The notes under the pieces were generated by a model. It worked only from the letters and a program-made list of their open reading frames with translations. It ran no database searches and was not told the origin of the DNA. Both the position numbers and the translations under genes were made by a program. Shown here piece by piece: positions 1-8,051 of a stretch of 64,000 nucleotides of DNA (positions are counted from its first letter, which is position 1; the number at the start of each line of letters is the position of its first letter). Source of the DNA: Actinomadura citrea (lineage in GTDB: Bacteria > Actinomycetota > Actinomycetes > Streptosporangiales > Streptosporangiaceae); NCBI RefSeq assembly GCF_013409045.1, contig NZ_JACCBT010000001.1:6262001-6326000 (forward strand), written 5' to 3'.

Positions 1-471
1 GGTCGCGGCCTGGATCTCACCGAGGTCGCGCGCCTCGCGGATGCAGTGCTCCAAGAAGGCGCGCCAGTCGCGCTGTGACGCGGCGATCGCGTCGCGGACG
101 CGGCCGGGGCGGGCGTCGAACTCGGCCATCGTGGAGTGGAAGAAGCATCCGCCGGGGAAGACGGGCTCGCGCTGGTAGCGCTGCCAGGCGTCCAGGAGCG
201 CGCGGACGCGGCCGATCCCCTCGGGGGCGGCGAGCGCGGGCTCGACCACGTGCAGGCGGAACACCTCGGCCGCCCTGCGGACCGTCGCCAGCTGGAGCTC
301 CTCCTTGGAGCCGAAGTGGGTGAACACGCCACTCTTGCTGATCCGCAACTCGGTCGCGAGCCGGCCGATCGACAGGCCCTCCAGGCCCTCCGCCGAGGCG
401 ATGTCGACGGCGCGGCCGAGGATCGTGCTGCGCGTCTGCTCACCCTTGAGAAGCCGTCCGTCGGTGCTCAC
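1..471 (-). CDS. TetR-family transcriptional regulator (3' end outside window)
   Basis: Only the first 157 codons are present; the C-terminus runs off the left edge. The GTG start at 471 opens a typical TetR N-terminal helix-turn-helix (ISKSGVFTHFGSKEEL, about residues 39-54). A ligand-domain segment follows with PGGCFFHSTMAEFDARPG, a pattern common in TetR proteins that control efflux genes. It is divergent from the MFS transporter at 587, and two copies of a 13-bp motif lie between them. By family analogy it should repress itself and the transporter until an inducer binds. I see no clear ribosome site before the GTG, so a leaderless message is possible. Confidence 0.85.
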   Translation of the reverse strand, partial: MSTDGRLLKGEQTRSTILGRAVDIASAEGLEGLSIGRLATELRISKSGVFTHFGSKEELQLATVRRAAEVFRLHVVEPALAAPEGIGRVRALLDAWQRYQREPVFPGGCFFHSTMAEFDARPGRVRDAIAASQRDWRAFLEHCIREARDLGEIQAAT

Positions 472-485
472 ACCTGCAAATCTGC

Positions 486-563
486 ACGACCGTTCGTTCA
501 AAGTCAATGGGCCGAACCCCTTGACGGGGGCCGCTTCGACAGAAGAGTGTACGACCGTTCGTT
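486..563. promoter_or_regulatory. Two copies of a candidate TetR operator
   Basis: The 13-bp word ACGACCGTTCGTT occurs at 486-498 and again at 551-563, in the gap between the divergent TetR and MFS genes. Each copy is an imperfect palindrome, with 10 of 12 positions matching its reverse complement. The second copy ends 23 bp before the MFS start codon, so a bound repressor would block transcription of the transporter. A TTGACG that could be a -35 box lies at 521-526. Binding by the adjacent TetR protein is inference. Confidence 0.6.
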
Positions 564-586
564 TATTTTTCTGGAGAGGTCCGCCG

Positions 587-1987
587 ATGACCACCACGAC
601 CGAGACGACCGGGACCGGCCCGGCCCCACCGCGGGCGCCCGCCGTGCGGCGGGACGTGCCCTGGCTCGCCGCCGGCGCGACGTTCCTGGCCATGCTCGAC
701 GCCACCGTCGCCAACCTGGCCGTCCCCGACCTGCACGTCGACTTCCCCGGCAGCACGCTGTCCGGCCTGACCTGGGTGATCACCCTGTACGCGGTGCTGT
801 TCGCGGCGCTGCTCGCCCCCGCCGGCCGCGTCGCCGACCTGGTCGGGCGCCGGTCGCTGTACCTGGGGGGCACCGGGCTGTTCACGCTGGCGTCGCTGGC
901 GTGCGCGATCGCGCCGAACCTGCCCGTCCTGCTGGCGACGCGCGCCGTGCAGGGCGCCGCCGCGGCGGCGCTGATCCCCGCGTCCCTCGCGCTGCTGCTG
1001 CACGACACGCCCCCCGAGCGGCGCGCCCGCAGCATCGGGCTGTGGAGCGCGGCGGGCGCGTTCGCCGCCGCGATCGGCCCCGGCCTCGGCGGGGTGCTGG
1101 TCGACCTGTCCGGCTGGCGGTCCCTGTTCCTCATCAACCTCCCGATCGGGCTGGCGATGCTGCTCGGCGGGCGGCGCCTGCCCCGGGCCGAGGGCGGCGC
1201 GGGACGGCTGCCCGACCTCGCCGGGACGGTGCTGCTCGGCGCCGGCGTGGGCGGCGTCGCGCTCGGCGTGACGCAGAGCCAGGACTGGGGATGGACGGAC
1301 GCCCGGACGCCCGCGCTGCTGGTCGGCGGCGTCGTCCTGGCCGGCCTGGCGCTGTGGCGGTCGGCGCGGCACCCCGTGCCCGCGTTGGAGATCTCGCTGT
1401 GGCGCAACCGCCGGTTCGCCGTCGCGAACGCCGCCTCGTTCCTGTACGGGACGTCGCTGTACGCATGGCTGCTCGTCGGCGTGCTCTTCCTGACGGGCCA
1501 GTGGCACTACTCGATCCTGAAGGCGGGGTTCGCCTCGACGCCCGGCGCGTTCACGGCCACCGCGGCGGCGGTCGTGACGGGACGGCTCACCGCCCGTACC
1601 GGCGTCCGCCCCGCCGTGACGGGCGGCGCGCTGATCGTGGCCGCCTCCGGGGTCTGGGCGGTCGCGTCCCTTCCCGCCGAACCGCACTTCCTGACGTTCT
1701 GGCTCCCGGTCGGGCTCCTGCTCGGCACCGGGGTGGGGATGCTCAGCACCGGCACCGCCACGGCCGCCGCCCTGTCGGCCGGGCCGCTGCGGTTCGCCGG
1801 CGCCACCGGGCTCAACACCACGGCGCGGCAGCTCGGCGGCGCGCTCGGCATCGCCGTCCTCGCCGCGCTGCTGCCGGAGCGGGCCGCGCTCGGCGACTAC
1901 GCCTCCGTGTACCTGTTCTGCACGATCGCCGCCGCGGGCACGGCCGCCGCCGGCCTGCTCCTCGCCGTCCGCCCGGCGAAGAACTGA
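587..1987 (+). CDS. MFS drug transporter, DHA2-like (14 TM)
   Basis: A 466-residue polytopic membrane protein with an N-terminal half typical of EmrB/QacA-type proton-coupled exporters: LAMLDATVANLAVPDL in TM1, the loop motif GRVADLVGRR, and a TM5 segment with many Gly and Pro residues. Length and hydrophobicity fit the 14-helix DHA2 class. I chose the ATG at 587 because ggagag lies 9 bases upstream and the N-terminus then matches family members; the longer open frame from 305 runs through the operator region. It is followed after 10 bases by a GDSL hydrolase in the same direction, so the two are probably cotranscribed and controlled by the divergent TetR. Substrate unknown. Confidence 0.85.
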   Translation: MTTTTETTGTGPAPPRAPAVRRDVPWLAAGATFLAMLDATVANLAVPDLHVDFPGSTLSGLTWVITLYAVLFAALLAPAGRVADLVGRRSLYLGGTGLFTLASLACAIAPNLPVLLATRAVQGAAAAALIPASLALLLHDTPPERRARSIGLWSAAGAFAAAIGPGLGGVLVDLSGWRSLFLINLPIGLAMLLGGRRLPRAEGGAGRLPDLAGTVLLGAGVGGVALGVTQSQDWGWTDARTPALLVGGVVLAGLALWRSARHPVPALEISLWRNRRFAVANAASFLYGTSLYAWLLVGVLFLTGQWHYSILKAGFASTPGAFTATAAAVVTGRLTARTGVRPAVTGGALIVAASGVWAVASLPAEPHFLTFWLPVGLLLGTGVGMLSTGTATAAALSAGPLRFAGATGLNTTARQLGGALGIAVLAALLPERAALGDYASVYLFCTIAAAGTAAAGLLLAVRPAKN

Positions 1988-1997
1988 GGGAGGGACC

Positions 1998-2684
1998 ATG
2001 ACCGAGACGATCCCGTCGGAGTGGACGGACCCGTCCGTGCTGGCCGCCGCGGAGGCCGCCGCGCTGCTGGCCGGCGCGCCGTGGACCCGCATGGTGACGA
2101 TCGGCGACAGCATCGCCGAGGGCGTCCGCGAGCCCGTCCCCGGCTACCGCGACCTGTCCTGGACCGACCGCGTCGAGGAGGCACTGGGGGCGGCGGCGCC
2201 CGGGTTCACCGCGCTGAACCTCGGACGGCGCGACCTCGTCGCCGCGCAGGTGGCGGCCGAGCAGCTCGGGCCGGCCCTGGAGTTCCGGCCCGACCTGGCG
2301 TTCGTGGTGGCCGGGGGCAACGACATGCTCCGCCCGGACTTCGACGCGGACGGCGTGCGCCGCGAGCTGGCCGCGATGGTCGCGGCGTTCCGCGCGGCCG
2401 GCGCCGACGTCGTCACGATCGGGTTGCTGGACATCACCGCCGCCGGGCTCGGCCCGTCCCGCTACCGGGAGGTCATCTCGGCGCGGACGCGGCAGCTGGC
2501 CGCGCTCACCGCCGACGTGGCGGGCGAGCACGGCGCCTGCCACGTCGACAACCCCCGCGGGCATCCGCTCGCCGCCGATCCGGGCATCTACTGCGCCGAC
2601 GGGCTGCACCTCAACGCCCGGGGCCACGCGTTCGCCGCGGCCAACACGATCCGCGCGCTGGCCGCTCACTTGGCGTCGGCGTAG
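1998..2684 (+). CDS. SGNH/GDSL-family hydrolase
   Basis: A 228-residue esterase/lipase-type hydrolase. Block I is TIGDSIAEG with the catalytic Ser at residue 38, block III is GGNDMLRP, and block V is DGLHLNARGH with the Asp and His of the triad. There is no signal peptide, so it is probably cytoplasmic. A strong ribosome site (gagggaggga) precedes the ATG. It is the second gene of a likely operon with the MFS transporter. Its 3' end overlaps the convergent polymerase gene by 19 bases. Such enzymes deacylate small esters or carbohydrates; the substrate cannot be read from sequence. Confidence 0.85.
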   Translation: MTETIPSEWTDPSVLAAAEAAALLAGAPWTRMVTIGDSIAEGVREPVPGYRDLSWTDRVEEALGAAAPGFTALNLGRRDLVAAQVAAEQLGPALEFRPDLAFVVAGGNDMLRPDFDADGVRRELAAMVAAFRAAGADVVTIGLLDITAAGLGPSRYREVISARTRQLAALTADVAGEHGACHVDNPRGHPLAADPGIYCADGLHLNARGHAFAAANTIRALAAHLASA

Positions 2685-4357
2685 CGGTCGACGACCGCGA
2701 TCTCCATCGGGAAGACGACCGGGGTGTCGCCGAACAGCAGCCCGCGCGCCTCCAGCGCCGCGTCGCGCACCGCGCCGGCGACCTCCCCGGCCAGGTCGGC
2801 GGGGCTGTGCACGATGACCTCGTCGTGCTGGAAGAACACCAGGCGGGGCGGGCCGAGCGCGGTGAGGCGGCGGCGCAGGGAGGCCAGGAGCGCGAGCGCC
2901 CAGTCGGCGGCGGTGGCCTGGACGACGAAGTTGCGGGTGAAGCGGCCCCGCCCCCGCAGCGCCTGGGCCGCCGTGCCGCCCCGGGGCCCCGGGGCGGCGT
3001 CGTCGTCGCCCGCCGACGTCAGCTCGCGCCACCCGGCCGAGGGCGGCGGGCACGTGCGCCCGAGGCGGGACCGCACGAGCCCTCCGCGCTCCCCCTCCCG
3101 CGCCGCGGCCTCCACGTACTCGAACGCCTGCGGGAACCGGCTCTTCAGGACGGCGAGGAGCTGCACCGCGTCCGCCGTCCCTCCCCCGTACATGGCGGAC
3201 AGCAAGGCGATCTTGGCCTTGTCGCGGGCGGTCCGCCCTCCGTCGGCGTCGTCGCGGAAGGCGTCGGACAGGGCGGCGTAGAGGTCGCCGTGCGCGGCGG
3301 CCTCCGAGAACGCGCGGTCGCCGGCGAGCGCCGCCAGCACCCGGGGTTCGAGCTGCGCCGCGTCGGCGACGACCAGGGCCCATCCGGGGTCGGCGACGAC
3401 GGCCTTGCGCAGCACGCGCGGGATCTGCAGGGCCCCGCCGCCGCTCGTCGCCCACCTCCCGGACACCACGCCGCCGACGACGTACTCGGGACGGAACCGG
3501 CCGCCGCTCACCCACGTGTCGAGCCACGTCCAGCCGTGCGCGGCGTGCAGCCGCGCCAGCTCCTTGTACTCCAGCAGCAGGGGGACGGCGGGGTGGTCGA
3601 GCTGTCTGAGGACGTGCGCCCGGGTGGACGGGATCGGCAGCCCCGCCGAGGCGAAGGCCCGGATGATCTGCGCCGGGGAGTCGGGGTTGACGTGCACGCG
3701 CGGCCCGAACGCCGCGCTGATGCGGTCGGCGAGGTCCTGCAGCCTGCGGGGCCGCAGGCCGCCCGTCGGGCGCGGCCCGAGCATCTCGGTGAGCAGCGCG
3801 TCGTGCTCGGCCGCCGACCAGGGCAGCCCGTCGTGCGCCATCTCGGCGGCCACCAGCGACCCGGCCGACTCCGCCGCCGCGAGCAGCGCGAACCCGCCGA
3901 GCCCGGCGGCGGCGCGCTGCTGCTCGGCGTGCACCGCGACGATCTGGCCGAGGTCGTCGGCGGACTCCTCCCGCCCGGCGTCGTCGTCGAACAGCGAGGG
4001 CTGGGCCGCGTCCTCCCGGGGCGGCGGCCGATCTTCCGGGACGGGCTCGCCGCGCAGCCGCGCCCAGGCCGCCCGGACCGAGCGCGGCTCCCCGTACCGT
4101 CCGGCATGGCCGAGCAGCAGGCTCTCGACCAGTTCGAGGTCATGGCAGCGCGACACCCGCACGCCCGCCTCCAGCAGCCGGGGATAGAGCCGCGCGGTGG
4201 ACGGCCACACCCAGCGCGGCGCGAAGTCACGCTCCCGCGCGGCGATCGCGGAGACCAGGTCGGCGACGTCCTCGACGCCCCCCGCGGGCGCCCCGTCCTC
4301 GGCGACCACCCGCAGCGCTCCCCCACGCCCGTCCCCGGCCGCGACCGCGATCCTCAC
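2666..4357 (-). CDS. Bifunctional 3'-5' exonuclease/DNA polymerase (PolA-like)
   Basis: A 563-residue family A DNA polymerase of the short actinobacterial type, lacking the 5' nuclease domain of classical PolA. The polymerase half has motif A (VVADAAQLEPRVLA, with the metal-binding Asp), motif B (RDKAKIALLSAMYGG) and motif C (FFQHDEVIVHSP). The N-terminal half corresponds to the exonuclease-like domain but is divergent and may be inactive. I chose the GTG at 4357 (VRIAVAAGD); the open frame extends further upstream but into a terminator-like hairpin. It is monocistronic and convergent with the GDSL gene. A role in repair synthesis is presumed from the family. Confidence 0.85.
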   Translation of the reverse strand: MRIAVAAGDGRGGALRVVAEDGAPAGGVEDVADLVSAIAARERDFAPRWVWPSTARLYPRLLEAGVRVSRCHDLELVESLLLGHAGRYGEPRSVRAAWARLRGEPVPEDRPPPREDAAQPSLFDDDAGREESADDLGQIVAVHAEQQRAAAGLGGFALLAAAESAGSLVAAEMAHDGLPWSAAEHDALLTEMLGPRPTGGLRPRRLQDLADRISAAFGPRVHVNPDSPAQIIRAFASAGLPIPSTRAHVLRQLDHPAVPLLLEYKELARLHAAHGWTWLDTWVSGGRFRPEYVVGGVVSGRWATSGGGALQIPRVLRKAVVADPGWALVVADAAQLEPRVLAALAGDRAFSEAAAHGDLYAALSDAFRDDADGGRTARDKAKIALLSAMYGGGTADAVQLLAVLKSRFPQAFEYVEAAAREGERGGLVRSRLGRTCPPPSAGWRELTSAGDDDAAPGPRGGTAAQALRGRGRFTRNFVVQATAADWALALLASLRRRLTALGPPRLVFFQHDEVIVHSPADLAGEVAGAVRDAALEARGLLFGDTPVVFPMEIAVVDRYADAK

Positions 4358-4409
4358 GCGCCCATTCTGACCCCGCCCACCGACAGTCCGGCTTCCGCGC
4401 CAACGCCGA

Positions 4410-4440
4410 GACCCCTCCGCGAGAAATCGGCGGAGGGGTC
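4410..4440 (-). terminator. Hairpin downstream of the DUF4234 gene
   Basis: An 11-bp perfect inverted repeat (4410-4420 with 4430-4440, sequence gacccctccgc) encloses a 9-base loop. It lies about 230 bases downstream of the DUF4234 gene and just upstream of the polymerase gene, both on the minus strand, so it would keep their transcripts apart. No U-tract follows, which is usual in high-GC actinomycetes. The rest of the 4358-4673 gap holds no gene I can support. Confidence 0.55.
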
Positions 4441-4673
4441 CGGTGCAACCCGAATCAGCAGGCCAGGGCCGCGGCCCGCTGCTCAACACAGCGTGTGAAG
4501 CTCAGCCGGCGATGGCGCCACCCGTTGCGATCGCGTCCGAAGGCAGATTCGGGCGAAGCAGGAATCTGATCGCGACGCGAGCCGCAAGGCGAGCCGGAGC
4601 GATGCCGGCGATCGTCCGCAATTCCTCCACGCTGGAGGGCCGCCAGGCCCGAAGGAGGAGAGAAATGCAAGGA

Positions 4674-5168
4674 CTAAGCAGCCAGCGAGACCTGCTGGGC
4701 CGCCGGGGTGTCGCCGTAGCGGTCGGTGACCTTGTTCAGCTGGAGCTGGTAGTACAGCACGCCGAAGCCGAAGATGCCGAGCAGGAAGCCCATGCCGCCG
4801 CTGCAGCTCGGCTGGAGGCCGGCCGCGCGCTGGGCCTGGGCGATGCGCCCGCCGAGCTTGACCCACATGACGAGGGGCCAGATGCCGAGGGTGATGCCGC
4901 CGAACAGCATGGACAGCAGCGCGTTGGTGGCGGCGTTGTCGATGCGCCGGTCGTACTCGTGGAGCTCGTTGTGGACCTTGAAGAACCACACGAGCCCGTA
5001 GATGCCGAAGGTGATGATCGGCAGTCCGAGCCAGGCGCCGACCGGGTTGCGGCGCTTCATGTTGAGGCCGGTGCCGACGGCGGCGGGCGCCTGGTGCTGC
5101 GCGGGGGCGGGCGAGTAGCCGCCCTGGTACGCCTGCTGCTGGCCCTGACCCTGCTGGGGGTAACTCAT
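4674..5168 (-). CDS. DUF4234 membrane protein
   Basis: A 164-residue protein with a Gln/Pro/Tyr-rich N-terminal tail of about 35 residues and then four hydrophobic segments. The first (WLGLPIITFGIYGLVWFFKV) and third (GGITLGIWPLVMWVKL) match the DUF4234 signature of paired helices with Gly-Ile-Tyr/Trp motifs. The ATG at 5168 has caggagagc 7-8 bases upstream. Family function is unknown; these proteins are common in actinomycetes and sit in the membrane. It appears to be transcribed alone. Confidence 0.8.
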   Translation of the reverse strand: MSYPQQGQGQQQAYQGGYSPAPAQHQAPAAVGTGLNMKRRNPVGAWLGLPIITFGIYGLVWFFKVHNELHEYDRRIDNAATNALLSMLFGGITLGIWPLVMWVKLGGRIAQAQRAAGLQPSCSGGMGFLLGIFGFGVLYYQLQLNKVTDRYGDTPAAQQVSLAA

Positions 5169-5286
5169 CGAGAAGCTCTCCTGAAGGACGCGGTCGTTTT
5201 CCGGCCGACCGTCCGTTACCGTTCACCGGTGTGGTGAGCCACGACTGTAACGGCATCGGGACACGTCGCGAGGCAAGATCGCCCAT

Positions 5287-5307
5287 ATCCGCCCATGACT
5301 GGCGGAT
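5287..5307 (-). terminator. Short hairpin after the metallophosphoesterase gene
   Basis: A 7-bp perfect stem (atccgcc at 5287-5293, ggcggat at 5301-5307) with a 7-base loop, 17 bases past the stop codon of the minus-strand metallophosphoesterase gene. It is short, and I support it mostly by position. Confidence 0.4.
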
Positions 5308-5323
5308 TCTCCAAACCGGCCCG

Positions 5324-6838
5324 CTAGCGCAGCGGAATCGTCACATCGTCCTCGCACGGCGGTGACGTCTCGTGGTCGCCGCAGCCCGTCGCGGCGAAGC
5401 AACGGATGCGCAGGTGCGACTCCGTAACGTCCAGGCGCAGGAAGTTCTTGAAGAACGGCGGCCGGTCCCAGTCGGCCAGCTCCGAACGGAACCGCTGCGG
5501 CAGCCTGCGCACGGGGAGCCGCAGGAACCGGGGGCGGCTGCGGCCGTTGCGCGGTACGCCGAGAACGGCGGCGACGAAGCGCGCGCGGCGGGACGGCGCG
5601 GGACCGTCGTATCCGCGCCCCGGCTTGATCCCGAGCCGGTGCTGGACGGCGGCGGTGGCCTCCTCGGGGGTGAGCTCGAAGAGCCCCGGGAGCCGCAGCC
5701 ACCGGCCGTACAGCCTGCTGTAGCGCGACAGGGAGTCGCCGCGCAGCGGGTAGCAGCGGAACTCGTCCTCCTCCACCGCCCGGGTCCGCGGGATGACGTG
5801 GGTCGCGTGCATGAAGGCGCCGCCGCCGCCCGAGACGATGTACTGGATCGTCCGGCCGTCGCCGGTCTTCACCGGGTAGCGCTGGTAGTTGTGGATGTCG
5901 CCGCCGATCGCGGCCACGTAGTGGTGCGCCGGGTCCTGGACGATCTCGTCGACCGTCCCGCCGCCCTCGATCGGCCCCGGACGGTGGTCGTTGTCCACGT
6001 ACAGCGGCTTTCCGGTCACCAGCAACTTGGGCTTCGGCCCGCCGGACACCTCCCGGAGCCAGCGGCCCTGGTCACGGTCGAGCCGGCCGGTGAGCCCGGT
6101 GTCGATGCCGATGATGCGCAGCGCGGGGGTGTCGATCGCCCAGTACGGCCCCGGCTGCGCGCCCTGCTGGCCGGGCGCGCCCCGGTACAGCCTGCGGGCC
6201 TCGGCGAGCGCCTCCGCGTCGACGGCTCCGGAGTGGCGCCACAGGCGGCGCGGGATGAACGCGAGCGGGCCGCGCCAGGGCGGCGGGGAGCAGTTCTCGT
6301 CCAGGCCGCAGAAGACGTGCAGGAACCCCCGCAGCCCGTCGTACCAGTCGTGGTTGCCGGGCACGGCGTAGATGGGGGCCGGGTAGTCCTTGTAGGGGCG
6401 GAAGAACTTGTCGGGGTAGTCCTCCGCGTCGCCGGTCGGGTAGATCACGTCGCTGGCGATGACCATGAAGTCGGTGCCCTCGGTCGCGTGCAGCAGCGGC
6501 GGGACCACCGCGTACTGCGACCGGTCCCCCTCGCCGGTGTCGCCGACCAGCGCGAAGGAGAACTCCGGCGCCGGGCGGTGCACGGTGAACGCGGCGGGGG
6601 TGCCGCGCTCGCGCAGGGACGCCACGCAGCGGCGGCGGATGGCGTTCGCCGGGTCGCCGAACAGGCGCGCCAGCACGTCGTTGCGCGAACGCCAGAGCAC
6701 CGAGGGGCGGCGCCAGGAGAAGTCGGGGACGCGGTCCGGGAGCAGCTCCTGGAAGCTTCCCGGCCTGCCGCAGGCCCAGCCGGCGCCTTCCTCGGAGGTG
6801 CGCGAGTTGTCGGGTCCGGGGGGGACCTCGGCAGACAC
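5324..6838 (-). CDS. Calcineurin-like metallophosphoesterase
   Basis: A 504-residue protein with the ordered metal-site motifs of the calcineurin-like fold: GDTGEGD around residues 99-105, SDVIYP at about 129-134, GNHDWYD at 161-167 and a late GGDIHNYQRYP in place of the usual GHxH. The GTG start at 6838 is set by ggagg 7 bases upstream. No signal peptide or membrane helix is obvious. Proteins of this size in actinomycetes are generally annotated only as metallophosphoesterases; the substrate (nucleotide, phosphoester or phospholipid) is unknown. It seems monocistronic. Confidence 0.8.
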   Translation of the reverse strand: MSAEVPPGPDNSRTSEEGAGWACGRPGSFQELLPDRVPDFSWRRPSVLWRSRNDVLARLFGDPANAIRRRCVASLRERGTPAAFTVHRPAPEFSFALVGDTGEGDRSQYAVVPPLLHATEGTDFMVIASDVIYPTGDAEDYPDKFFRPYKDYPAPIYAVPGNHDWYDGLRGFLHVFCGLDENCSPPPWRGPLAFIPRRLWRHSGAVDAEALAEARRLYRGAPGQQGAQPGPYWAIDTPALRIIGIDTGLTGRLDRDQGRWLREVSGGPKPKLLVTGKPLYVDNDHRPGPIEGGGTVDEIVQDPAHHYVAAIGGDIHNYQRYPVKTGDGRTIQYIVSGGGGAFMHATHVIPRTRAVEEDEFRCYPLRGDSLSRYSRLYGRWLRLPGLFELTPEEATAAVQHRLGIKPGRGYDGPAPSRRARFVAAVLGVPRNGRSRPRFLRLPVRRLPQRFRSELADWDRPPFFKNFLRLDVTESHLRIRCFAATGCGDHETSPPCEDDVTIPLR

Positions 6839-6930
6839 AGAATGCCTCCGGGCGGTGAGGGGTTGCTCACAGCCTTTCCGGAGGCGGTCACGCCGTCAAG
6901 GCGACACGACGCCAGGAAGCCGACACTTCG

Positions 6931-7049
6931 TCAGGCAGACGTGGTTGACGCCGACGCCACCCCCAGGGACGCCGGCGCCACCACGACGAGGGGGCCTGCG
7001 GTCATCATGAGTCCCCCCAGAACGGCGAGCAGTGCAGTCGCCTTCTCAT
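6931..7049 (-). other. Possible small membrane peptide, frame broken at its start
   Basis: On the minus strand an ATG at 7049 has a good ribosome site (ggagg, 4 bases away), but its frame stops after 14 codons. The frame one base off reads 38 codons of hydrophobic sequence (ATALLAVLGGLMMTAGPLVV and on) to a stop at 6931. One extra base just after the ATG would join the two into a single-helix peptide. Either this is a frameshifted small gene, a base-call error, or translation begins at the internal ATGATG at 7008. A GTCCCG-TAG-CGGGAC inverted repeat at 7074-7088 sits upstream. Confidence 0.25.
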
Positions 7050-7167
7050 GATGCCTCCACAGACAGCCCCAAGGTCCCGTAGCGGGACGTAACCGACACT
7101 ATCCGGAGAGCCGTAATGGGGGCGTAAACCGCCCTAAACGCCCTGCAAAACCTCGGCGCGGCGCCGG

Positions 7168-8046
7168 TCAGGGCGCCAGGACGCGCAGCGCGCCGGGCAT
7201 CACCCGCGCGGTGACCGGGAGCACGCCGGGCAGTTCGCCGTCCGCGCCGTACGGGAGCGTCCTGCCGGACCCGCCGGCGAGCTCGATGCGCACCTCGCGG
7301 CCGCGCAGGACCTCCACCTCGGGCCGCCGGACGTGCGTCCCCGCCTCCAGCTCCCGCATGACCTTGAAGAACAGCGTCCTCGGCGCCTTGCGGATGAGCA
7401 CGACGTCGAGCAGGCCGTCGTCGACGCGCGCGTCGGGGGCGATGTGCTTGCCGAACCCGTAGTAGCCGGAGTTGGCGGCGACGACGGTGTAGCCCTCCCG
7501 CCGGTGCCGCTCGCCGTCCACGGTGATCAGGTAGTCGGCGTGCCGCCACGAGGCGATCGCGCGCAGCGCCCCGACGTAGTAGGCGGCCGAGCCGCGCAGC
7601 AGCCGCGTCCTGTTGGCGTTGTCGTTGGCGACCGCGTCCACGCCCGCGTAGACGCTGCCGAGCACGGCCGTCCCGTTGGCGTCGATGGCGTCCACGGCGC
7701 GCGGCTCGCCCTCCAGCAGCAGCGGGGCGAGCCGCTCCGGGTCGGACGGGACGCCGAGCTGCCGCGCGAAGTCGTTGCCCCGGCCGGCGGGGACGATCCC
7801 GAAGAGGGCACCGGTCCCGGCCAGGGCCCCGCCGACGCAGCCGACCAGGCCGTCCCCGCCGACGCCGAGCACCACGCGGCCCGCCTCGGCGGCGGCGCGG
7901 GCGGCGCCGGCGGCGTGCTCCATCCCGCGGCTGTACTCGACGTCGACCTCGGCGCCCGCGTCGCGCAGCAGCCGGGCGAGCGGCGTCAGGGACGAGGCGG
8001 ACGCGCCGCCCGCCGCCGGGTTGACGATCGCGGTGAACGCGCGCAC
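7168..8046 (-). CDS. Diacylglycerol kinase-family lipid kinase
   Basis: A 292-residue kinase of the DAGK/YegS fold. The N-terminus RAFTAIVNPAAGG is the nucleotide-binding start of the family, the catalytic loop reads GVGGDGLVGCVGGAL (Leu where many members have Thr), and GIVPAGRGNDFAR matches the conserved GTGNDFAR segment. I prefer the GTG at 8046, with gaagggag 8 bases upstream. A GTG at 8055 overlapping the stop of the upstream flavoprotein gene (GTGA) is the alternative. Either way it is coupled to that gene. By family it phosphorylates diacylglycerol or a related lipid using ATP; the mycobacterial counterpart, Rv2252, has been linked to phosphatidylinositol mannoside synthesis. Confidence 0.85.
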   Translation of the reverse strand: MRAFTAIVNPAAGGASASSLTPLARLLRDAGAEVDVEYSRGMEHAAGAARAAAEAGRVVLGVGGDGLVGCVGGALAGTGALFGIVPAGRGNDFARQLGVPSDPERLAPLLLEGEPRAVDAIDANGTAVLGSVYAGVDAVANDNANRTRLLRGSAAYYVGALRAIASWRHADYLITVDGERHRREGYTVVAANSGYYGFGKHIAPDARVDDGLLDVVLIRKAPRTLFFKVMRELEAGTHVRRPEVEVLRGREVRIELAGGSGRTLPYGADGELPGVLPVTARVMPGALRVLAP

Positions 8047-8051
8047 GGCGC

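Noticed and set aside
136..2001. Long open frames overlapping the MFS gene in other frames
   Set aside because: Arg/Pro/Ala-rich composition with no domain pattern; they are by-products of very high GC. The same holds for the long overlapping frames at 8178-9700, 9328-13025, 14402-16504 and 49298-51358.
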